IMG/VR virus record: IMGVR_UViG_3300010883_000101
Coordinates: 1 to 40,431 of that record
Length of the DNA stretch: 40,431 nt
Source of the DNA: a virus
Direction: 5' to 3' (one strand)
In this document: positions 1 to 12,000 of the stretch, piece by piece
How the letters are laid out: every line of letters starts with the position of its first letter
Position numbering within the stretch: the first letter of the stretch is position 1
Translations under genes and position numbers: made by a program
The notes under the pieces: model-generated
What the model saw: the letters and a program-made list of their open reading frames with translations, nothing else
What the model was told of the DNA's origin: nothing
Database searches by the model: none

Positions 1-3000
1 CCACCTAAGCCTGTTGCTGTTGGCCCAGACATTTGGAAACCTGTTAAGTTATTAGCATTATGAGTGTAACTTGAATGAGTTGACCCGCTTATTAAATCTG
101 TTTTATCCATTGGAGAAGCCGGATATACATTTCCACTCTTAGTACTTGATAATAATGTATTCTCGGCACCTTTTGTTGTGCCTTGATAAACTTCGAGTCC
201 ATCAGCACCACTATACATATCAAATATTAACTGTGCTGGGCCATTGCCCGGTACTTCGAAATACCACGTATCATCAAGTCTTACTGTAGTTGCACTTTGT
301 ATTACATATTCTCTATGGGTAGTAGTTGTATCTACTGGTGTATTGCCTGTAGTACCTGCTGAACCACCAGTGTTTGTAACTAATCCATTATCACATTTAT
401 TAAAACTATCTGCTCTTGCTGATAGATGCATTGCTATTCCATGCCAGTAATTGCCACCACCTTGAGATTGTCCTGAGAATGTAACTGTTTGTCCTGCTGT
501 TACAGTAAATGCTTGAACATTACCTGCTCTAAAGTTTACAAAGTTTTCGTTCTTACGTCTCCATGCACCTACAACTTGTCCGTTTCCTGATGTTGCACCT
601 GATATATTTACATACGAAGTATTGTATCTTCCTCGACCATACTGCATAGCATGTAAATACCATGTACCGTTATTAACAAATGTTACAGTACCTGTAAAAG
701 ATTGTCTTGAGCCGTTATCAGAATATGTTACTGCACCTAACAATCCTGCTTCATTTAACGTATGAGCGCCACCGGATTTGCCTGCTAAACTGTAATACCC
801 AGACCACTTAGAACCCCAACGTCTATCGCCATGGCCTATGCCATTAATACTTGCCCAGCCGCCGCCACTGAATGCAGATGCAGTATAGCATGTTGGTCCT
901 GTTGAACCACCTGATCCGCCTGGTGTTTGTGTTCCGCCACCAGCCGCCGGCACTGGAGGACAATTAGTTGGTCCACAATTTTTTGGTGCCAATCCTGCTA
1001 CTGCTTTTGTAGGATCAATAATTGGTGCCCCTGTGTTGCCGCCTGATGGAGGAGGAGGGGTTTGTTGAGTTTGTCCAGTACCAGGTATATATCCTGGTAA
1101 TATAGTAGGTATAGTAAAGCCTGCTCCGGAGCCTGCTATCGGTCCAAAGTTTTGAGGCCCTGCAAGTACACCGCCCAGTGCACCAATTCCAATGCCGCCG
1201 CCGATACCTCCAAAACTTCCAATGCCGTTATATATCTGTTGCATCATCTGTTTAGAGATGGGCAACCCTGCGGTTACACCTGCAATTTGTTGTGGCACAA
1301 CTGCTGATGTTGGTGTTGTTGGTTTAATAGTTGCTTTTATTGTATTAATTATTGCGCCTTTAATAAATCCTTGAGCACTAATCTTTTTAACAGGAATAGT
1401 AAATTGTCCTGCAATTTGTAAATTTTTTGTAATAGCCGGGTCACTTTTTAATTGGTGATTAGATACATATGGTCCAACATGGCTACCGGTTGCATTTAAT
1501 GAAAAGTTTGTCATGTTCTTTAGCATTGGAAAGTTTAAAGTAAACTGGCTACTAACAGTAAATCCACGTCTAATATTTTGTTGTCTGTTAAAACTTTCTA
1601 CAACTGCTTCTTCTGAATTTAAGTTGTCCACATTAATAGTTGCATTATTAAGTGTTACTTTATTGTGGTCAATTGTAGTAACAACTGCTTCAGTCATTGT
1701 ATTGGCCACTGTAGCATACGCAAATGCATTATTAATTACAATAGTATTTGATGCACCACTTGTTACACTACTAACAGAATACACTTGGTTGTACACTCTC
1801 GGTTCTGCCATATGTACTGCAACACGTTTGCCGCCAAATGCATAGCCGTCTGTTATACCATGTGCGGCATCTGTTGTTATTGTTATTCCTTTAGTAATTA
1901 CATTACCTGTAATTGGCATTGATGCAATATATGGTGTATTAATAACAAATGTATTTGCTGATGCGTTTTCAACAAAGTAATATCCTGAATATGCATTAGC
2001 AATAACTTGTACCATTTCACCGGAATATAATCCATGACCAGTAACCTCAACTTTTGTTTTACCAAATGTTGTTACTTGTAGCTCACTACTTGACACATTA
2101 GCAATTACGTTTGCTTGATTAACTGTAAAGCCTGTAGAAGTTAAGTTTGCTATAGTATGGCTTTGACCATGTAACGGTATATCTTCCAGTACAGTAAACG
2201 ATGTAATGTTCCAACCACTTGAACCTAATACTACAATGTTGCCGTCATCATTTGTAAAGTCTGCATCAACTGTAATAGTATTATTTGCACTATCAACATT
2301 TGATATTGCAGTAATTACATTTGCATAACTTACATTAGATGTATTTAATCTAACTTTTAAGTTTTCTGCAAGTGTTACGTTTGCACTATGTTGATTAATA
2401 TTACTTGTACTTAATTTAATCTTACCAGTATTAACTCTTTTAAACTCAACTGATTGTGCTGAGCTTGTTAACGATGTTGCCGGTAGTACAATGTTTGCAC
2501 CATTAATAAATGTTGTTGTAGGATCGCCAGCAATTGCTGTATTTTCTAATCCACGTAAATCAATATTTGCTCCAGCAACTTGTACTTGATAATATATTAA
2601 ATCATCATTTGCACTAAAGTTTAATGTTCTTGCTGACAGCGAAGTATTATCCAATAATGATGTTTGACTGTCAGTAACATACGCATCACCAGAAAGTGTG
2701 TAAGCATGTTCTATTACTGATTGAGACATAAACTGTACAGTATCGCCATTAATTAAATTTCTTGTTAATGTTTTAATTTGTACATCACCGCCAGTTAAAA
2801 CATTGGCTTGACCAAACACAGTTCTTGTTGGTGCTGGTGTAACGTTAGCAATATCTTTAACTGCTCCGGCAGATGGTCCAATAGAAGTAACATTGGCTTC
2901 TATCATAGCAACGCCACCCCAATCACTAATTGTAATTGCTTTTTTGTTTACTACTTGTTCATTAGTCCATATAACATGATTAGTCGATAAGTCTGCATGT

Positions 3001-6000
3001 TTAATTGCAATGTTATAGTCTAAGTATCTGCTTAAATCGTTTTCTTGTAACTGATTGCTATCTACATAATTAAATAAACTGTAATCAGTATATAAATAAC
3101 TTGTAACTGCATTATCTGTTTGCTCAACAAAAGATATTGATGCATTTGCTTTTTCTAATTTATAAACATTCCAATCTCTATTCTCACTTCTGCCTACATG
3201 AACAAAGTCATTTGCTTGTGGCTTAAATCTTACTGAGTCACTAAACAATACAGGCAAGTCACTTAATCCAAATGCTTGGTAGTCTACGTTTGCTCGGTTA
3301 ACATAACCAGCATTAGGAATAGGCGTATACTTAGAATCTGTAATTCCAGTATAGTCTACGTTTGCTGTTGTTGGCCATAAATTATGTTCTCTCACGCCTG
3401 ATGGCTTTTTGAGGAATCTTGCAGTATCGTCAATATCAATTAATATTACTTCGTCATCTTTTGCGTCTGGTGTAATATCGTAAATTCGTTTTTGTCCAAG
3501 TTTAATTGCTATAGCATCATTAGTGGCAACTTTAATTGCTACTGATTTACCTGGAATATCTGTTTGTACACTATCTTGTAAGTCAACGGTTGCATGTTCA
3601 ACTACATAGATATTTGCGCCTGCTTCAATGTTACCGCCGGGTAACTTACCTACGTCTATAAAACTAACTGTAGTACTGTTTGCTGTATATAAACTACTGT
3701 CATTAGTTAGTTTATTACCGTTTACATACACATCAACAAAAGAATATTTGCCGTTTGTAGTTACAATATTTTCTGCTAACATTGTAGTACTGCTGTTTAC
3801 TGTACCAGAGTTTAGTGTATAAACTTGTGTTACATTTCCTGAAATAAATGATGGACTATTAATTTGCCATCTATCACCTACATCAAAATCATAAGCAGTT
3901 GTCGAAGTACCGCCAACGGTTACTGTAACATTTGCTTTTATTGTATTGTTTGCTACAGGTATTGCAAAACGTTGCTGTGGCTGAAAATTACCGTATGTTA
4001 AATTTAGATTACTTAATGTTACGTTTGAATTATTATCTGTTAATGTAAAGTCTGATCCTGTAATTCTTATAGACTTATATACAGTAAATGTATTTGCAGG
4101 ATTTGAATTAGAAATCTCATTGCTAATTAAGTGTGCAGTAATTGTTGTATTAATACTTGCATTTTCATTAATTGAAGTTACAACATTTGCAACGTCAGTA
4201 ATACTACCTAAGTTAAGTGTTGCTGTAGCAGAAGTAATATTATCAGTAATTGTTAAACTACCCAAGTTAGTAATATTTGCTGACCCCGAGTAACTTGCAT
4301 TAACACTACTGTTACCTGAGAAGTGCTGTACTGAAGTAATAGCGTTTGACGATGTTGCATCTACTGACGTTAATATAGTTGATGTATTAGCAACATACAA
4401 ATTACCTGCAAGTAAATTTAATCTTATAGAGGCATTATAACTGTATCCACTTCCGCCATCCGTTACTGTAATAGTTGACAGTTCGCCCGAACTATTAAGT
4501 GATGTTATTGCTTTTGCTTGTTTGGCTGGTGAGCCTGCAGGCATAGAAATACTAACTTCAGGAATATTAAAATACTGATGCTTAGGAACAAGTATATCAA
4601 TTTTTTGTACATATCCTGTAGTATCTTGTGGGAAATCTAAAGTAATTAACTGAGGATCTTGAACAATATCTTTTTTCTCAATTTTAAGTTCAACACTTTG
4701 TTCGTTTAATACGTCGCCAAAATCTCCAATTCTTAATGCCCATTCGTCATAGATATCCATGGTACCTTGTACAATAGCATTACTTCGACCAATTCTGCTT
4801 AAACTTGCAGTTGAACCTTTACTTTGTATCATACCTTTATAAAAATCAAACTGTTGATCATCATTAATATCTAATTCGTTTAAATAGTCTCTCTCAGTAT
4901 ATCCAAATAATTCACGTGACTTAGTGTATACTTGTTTATCAACCGGTATAAATCCAAGTTCGTAATAACGTCCCATTGTTTGTGCAAGGTTGTCTAAGTT
5001 AGGAATTAACTCACTACCGTTAATAATAAATCCTTCAGTTAAGAATCTACCATCCCAATTTGCTGATCTACTTGCTTTAATTTTTAATCTTTCTTGTTTA
5101 TGATTTAATGCAGAATCAAATATTGTGTCTGCAAAATCAGTAACATTGTCAATAACCATTGCATGTTCTGTTTCTCTTGTATGCAATAATAATCCGTAAA
5201 TTTCTTGTCCTACAGGAGGAATAATTTCAAATGTAGTCCCAACTCTGTTAATTAAACATTCTGCTGGATTTATTGATTTTCCTTCCCTATCTAAAATAGT
5301 AAATTGATTGTTGTTAACCTTTTTAAGTTCTGCAACATAACCTAATGCAGGCTTAAATGATATACCTGATGCCGCTGGTGATAATTCAAGTGTGTTACCA
5401 ACTGACCATGAACCTGTTGTCCAGAATAATAAAGACTCACCGGCAAATTGCCAATCATTTGCTCTATTAATAGTTTTATCAAAATCACCAAAGTCGAAAC
5501 CTTGCTGAGCATTATATCTTCCTAAACTAATTACAAAGTCATAAAGTGCTTCAATTGATGCATATTCATATCCGTAGTCAACTCTTACAATTGTGCCTGT
5601 TGTTTGCTGATAATATGTAGCACTTGCGGCATTAACCATTGGCAATGTAGGCAGTCTGTCCCAAACCTCATTTACAAATGTTGCACTACTTAGCACTGGC
5701 CCTTTTGCTTGATAGAACTTATTGTTGTATCTTACAATTGTATTCCTGTCGTATGCTGTACCGGATTTCCATTTTGTAAAACCTGCAGGTTCTCCGCCAA
5801 CATATACTTTTTCTCTTTTACCAGTTGTGTCACTTTCTAAAATATTAAAGTAGCCTAAGTTAGTGTCGTAACCTTTTACTTTATATCCTGTTGCTGTTTT
5901 TTCAATAACTGCACCACTGTAAAAATTTCTTGACTTGTACGGTGAGTTATGTACAATAACATCGATATTATTATCTGGTAAAATTAAGTTAGATGCTGTT

Positions 6001-9000
6001 CCAGTTGTACTGTATTGATCAAGGCTTAAAATCATTGTGTCTTTATCAATAAAGCCGCCGAATCTATGCCCTAACTTTGTATTAATACTTCTTAAAGGTT
6101 TACTGAAGTTTTCAGTAATATCTACACCTTGGTAATTTAACCAACTCTTAATAAATTGTGTATAACCAATAGCTGTCTTAATAGTATTAGTTTCTAAATT
6201 AGGTTCGCCATGTATAACAAAATCTGTACTACTTGTAAAGTCCCATGATTTTCTTGTTAGTAAACTTACAGGTAATTGTTTGTTTGCTGGCGTTGTTGTA
6301 ATATTAAGTGGGTTAGCAAAAACTGTTGCAAAGTAGCCTGGTCTATTTAATAACAATGCTTCAACAATTGCATACGGATATTGCTCAGAATGTTTCCATG
6401 CATTTTCAACCGGAGCACCATCTCCAAATTTCCATTGATTATTAGTTAACAATGAATCTGCTGTTGTTGTAATTGCTGATGTACTTGTTATAGCCGCTGT
6501 TGCTGATGCATTTCTATAACCATTACTTGCACCACTGTTAATGCTGTCCGGTGACGAAACAAAGAACATGTTGCCGTATGTTGCTGAAGGATGATATGCT
6601 GTTGCGTTAGCACCTCCGCCTACTGCATAAGGGAACATGCCGTGTCCGTGGCTGTCCATTGTTGCAACGTAAAAATATATTGGTGTTGAGGACGACTCTG
6701 GAGTCTTGCCGTATCGCATGTTATACTTTGCTAATCCGCCTACGCCTGATGAGCCTGTATATCCTGGCGCACCATTTAGTCCTGAATTGTATGTATAATC
6801 TTCTGCATACTGTCCAGTAAATGCTCCACCTGGCCCAGTTTCTCTTGAACCTGATCGTAATTCAAACGCACTTTTAATATTAGTTAAAGTACTATCTGCT
6901 ATGTTGCCGTTTGATTCATATGATGTATAACCATATGGACCGTAAATTGGTAGTCCGTCAAATGCCCAGCCTATAATTCCGGAATGCTGATTTGTAGTAC
7001 CCCATATATCGCTTGTAGCCATTGTAACAGTAGGAACACTTGTATGTACCAGACCGTTAACGTCAGTCTTTGCAATAATACCGGATGCTCTATCTGATGC
7101 AGTTGCATAGCCTGTGTTATAATGCCAAACATCTTGGCTGGCATAACTTGTTGAATCTTGTGGACTATATAATGGTAAGCCATTTATTAATACAGCAGTT
7201 GCAGAAGTTCCCATTTGGCTTGGAGACGCTGTTTGCGTACTTAATGTAATTCTTGGAATTGCATAGTCGTTATTTTGTTGTACAACAGGATATTCATTTG
7301 CATTAGTATTAATTGCTGTTGTTACATAATTAGGTATGTTACTACCTCTTACATAAACATTAGAACTATCAAAACTTACATTAAGTCCGTCTGTTAGTAA
7401 GAAACTTGTAGTTAGGAAACCGATACTGCTATCTGCTGTTACGTTTGAATATGTAATAGTCTTAGTTGTAGTACCAGTTGTTGTAATATCGTTAGGTGAC
7501 AGCAACGTACCAGATGAGTTTATAGGCAAGTAATTACTTAATCCTAATCTTCTGTACGGGTTAGAAATTTTATAACTTTTGTCTATATAGTTTTCTCTTT
7601 GACCTGATTTAATAATACCGCGTTCTAAATCATACCACATAGTAGTATTAGACAAAGTGTATGTTGTACCGTATGTAGTGTCCCACCATAATGGTTTGTC
7701 AACAAATCCTAACATCTCCCATGGATGGGTATGAGGGCGTGTTGTATCGTAATAATATTCAAACCAGCCTTTCCAGTAACCCGGAGTGCTTGTTGTCCCT
7801 CTGTAGTTATATGAGAACTCGTCTGCTTCTTTAAAGAACTCATTAACAACATGATCAACTTTATTTTCGGTTGCCCATTGTGAGAAATCAGTATTTAGTA
7901 AATCTGTATAATCTCTTTGTGAAACGTTATTTCTAAATGCTCCAGGACGTATATTAAAAATATTTAATATTGGATGCGAGTTTGCATTTCTTAATTCTTT
8001 CTTTGCCGCGTTATAAATTCTGTTTTCAAATTCAAGTAATACATTATCACGTTGGTCACCCCATACAGGTGTTTTACTACCGTCATGTCCTATTAGTACT
8101 TTCTTTGCTGTTGTAAACGAAGTATCAGTTACAATTGCTGGTTGGTATAAAGGATACATTCCCATGGCACTTGGAGTAGGTGGACACTGAGCACTATCTC
8201 TATTTTCGTTATAGAATTTAGCAACAATAGTATCGCCTGCCTTTGGGGCATATGATTCTGTTAATGTTATAGTAATTGGTGTTGTACTTGTAATTGTATA
8301 ATCTGTATCAACATTAAGTAATGTATTTACAGCACCATTAACATTGTACACTAACATTGAATTTTCTAATGTTGTTACATCAATATTTTTTACAAATGTA
8401 TAGACTTTTTGTGCAATATCATTAACTGTAATATTTTCAGTCGTATAGTTATCACCAAATGGTAATATATATGTTTGTGTAAATACATTTTTACCAGAAC
8501 TATATGAGATAATTGTTCTTAGTATTGTTTCTAAAAGTTTTTCAGTTGTATAGTTATTAAAATTAACAACATTAAAATGTTTTGAAATTTCGCTTTTTAA
8601 TCTTCTTTTATATCTGGTGTATTCGCCACTTACAAAACGTAATGCATGTACTAAGTTATGCGGTTGATCGTCAAGCAAGAATGCACTTAGCATTAGATCA
8701 TCATTTGATTTAACTAACTTAGTGCCGTGTTTTGATTCTTGTGCAGTATTTGTAAAGTTATTTACATTTAACGCATCGCCTACAAAATTTGTCTGATTCT
8801 CTAATAGCTCTTTAAAGTGAGGTAAGAATTCAGGTTCTGCAATAGTAGTAATACCTTTATTAAAAGGATTCTTTTCCCAACTTAATGGTAAAGCAAAATT
8901 ACTTTTGCTTGTAATAGACGGTGTTTTGCCAATACTACTAAATGCAGATATATCAATAATATCTTTAGCATTTAATTTTGTAAAGTTATTAAATTTAATT

Positions 9001-12000
9001 TTGCTGTTACTGTAAGCAAAGTCAGTTCTTGTAAGTCCGTTAACAAGTACTTGTAAGTTGTAACCAGTAGCATTGTTAATATCAACATCAACAACACACC
9101 CTGTATTAAATTCATCAACAAACGCATCTACGTCTGTTTGCGTATAATTATATCTTGTTACAATTCGTTGAGTTGATTTTGCATTACTGTTTATAAAATT
9201 AGTGTGATATTCGTTATCTGTTTTTAATAATTTATAATAGTAATTACCAATAATGTTACTGGTATTACTGCTTCCAAACGGTGTGTAAGATACTGGTGTA
9301 GTATCTATAAAGTTAGTAAACGATATTTCACTACTATTAGCAAATGCTTTATATTCTAACGGTAATTTATATTCTTTATCTTTTGTAATACTTGCAGATT
9401 CGGTTAAGCCAAATACTTTATTACCAGTAAATGTTGACTGTGGATATAATACAGTATCGCCTAAATAATTTTTCTTATCGTCATACAGTTTAAATAACGG
9501 TGCTTGGTTTGTTGTAATTTTTTCTTGTGCTAATACTAATCCTTCAGCAATACTGTAGTAATATTCTTTACCAATTCCAAGAGAACCAGTTTTAATTGCA
9601 ATTGTATCACCGTCAGCAAATGTAAAGTTTTTTGTAGAATCAATTGGGTCCGGTAAAGGTGTTATTGCAATTATACTGTTACCAGTATCAACTGTAATTT
9701 GGTATACATACTGAGATTTAGTAATAGTTTCTGCTGGAAAAACAATTGTTGTTCCGCTGGTTATTGCTGATCCGTCAATGAATACGTTACTGCTTTGCCC
9801 GTTAAGATCTGATATTAAATTTGTCCCTGCACTAAGTAAAACTGTTCCTCTACTTTTTGTACCATGATTAATTAGTTCAATATCTTTATTAAATTCAAAA
9901 ATTGGTCGTGATGCTCTTTTTGTTTTTACTGGTAAAGGTGATCCAGCATCGAGGTAGTTATTTTTATGATACCAAAAGTTAACTCTACTCCAAACATTTT
10001 TATTTGCCGAGCCTCTTGCTAATGTAGTATAGTCTTTAGTTTTTTGACTTAATGTTCCGCCCCATACAGAATCACCAATATCATCACCATCTGTGTCTTT
10101 ATCAAAACTGTATACGCCACCTGTTAAATAATAATCAGTTGCGTCGTTAGGGTTAATACCCGAAATAGCCTGAGAGTTTGTAATTGTAACTGCTACATCA
10201 CCGTCTGCATCTTGTGTAAACGAATATGAGTCTGTATTTATTCTTGCACTAAAACCTGCACCTACAAAACTTGTTGTTAAGTCTGCATTACTTAATGTTA
10301 TGCTATCTGCAAGTGTGATAGAATCTGATACTGTGACTACATCAAATGTTAATACGTTTGCTAATGAGCCTCCTAAAACTGTATCTGCAATAGTAATAGT
10401 GTCACTTGCGGCATAACCCGATCCTGGAGTATTAACTGTTACATTAGTAACATTTCCTGTTAATGTTGCAACGTTAAATGTAAGATCCCCGGACTGTTCT
10501 GCTGTACCACCTAAGGAAGTAATATCAATATTAACTCTTTCGCTAACATTATAGTTATTACCAGTTACGTTTGCTGTAACACCTGTTGCCGTACCTGAGC
10601 CATTAATAACAATATCAAATGTTGCACCAGTTCCACTACTTGGAATAACATGAGGAACCAATTGCCAATATGATGTAGATTTTACATCACTAACTGGACG
10701 TACTGGCCAGTCTGCATTGCTACTACTGTAATCACTTCTTAGCATTCTGTAGTAATAACTATTGTGGGTTACAATATCTCTGACACCGTAACTTACAGTA
10801 GAGCTATTAAACGCACCAATAATAGTACCGTTAACACTTGCTTCTATTTCTGATGTTGTTAAAACATCTTCGACTACTTGAGGAGAAACATTACTATATG
10901 TTCCTGCTACTCTATTTGTGTTTGCACCGCTTATGCTATTAACCGTTGCAATACCTGAATCAATAATTACATCAAATGTTGCACCTGTACCTGAACCTGT
11001 TGTTGAGATTGTTACACCTCTGTATTCGCCTGGTGTTCTTGTAAACGAATCTGATGCAAAGTCGTGTGTTGCAACACCGTTATTGCTAATACTCGAAACT
11101 GTTGCTGTACCTGTTGAAAAAGTTACATGTTGTCCTGCTTTAACATTAGTTAATGCACTTAATGTTACAATTTTTGTTGAAACTTCATCTTGCCCTGATG
11201 GGAATGTTGTTGCTTCTACTATGCTTGGTGCAACGGCTGTATCACTAATTGTAAGTCCAATTTGTCCTGTATATGAATGAGTTGTACCAGTGTTAGTTGC
11301 TGTAACGGCTGTAATAGAGCCTTGTGCGTTTGCTGTTGCTGTTGCTGTTGCAATATTACTGTAGTTACCAGTTACATTAGCAACTGTTACAGTAGGATTA
11401 ATATATCCTAAGCCTGGTGTTAATACGGTAACTGATGTAACACTACTTGCACTATGTACAACAGAAGTGTTTGACAAACTAAATGCTGTGCCGTCCCATT
11501 GCCCAAATTCTGCAGTAGCAAAACGTGTGTTAAAGTTATCGTCTTTAGGTACAAGCGAAATACTTTCACCTACGCCTTCGACAATATATTCTGTTCCAAC
11601 GTATGATGCTGGCACTACATATTCACCAGTAAATTTAATTACCATGCCGTTTTTAAATTGTTTGCCACCAGCTGGTGTGAAAGTTGTTTTGCCAATAACA
11701 TCGATTGAAACATCAATTGCGTTAGTTACTGAGCCAACAATACTAATTGCATTTGGTCCGTCTGGATCCCAATAGTACTCTTGAAAGTTAATTAATTTAT
11801 CAACATCTAATGGCGGAATAAATGTAGTAAAATCTTCTGAAAATGTTAAGTTCTGATCAGTAGTATTTACGCCATAATCATTTAATACTGATACAAATTC
11901 ATCATAGAATACAAAATTCTCGCTAACACCTGAATTAGAATTAATTGTGTTTACTACTGGAGACAGCGAATACTCATCTCTAACAGAATTTAAATGCGGC

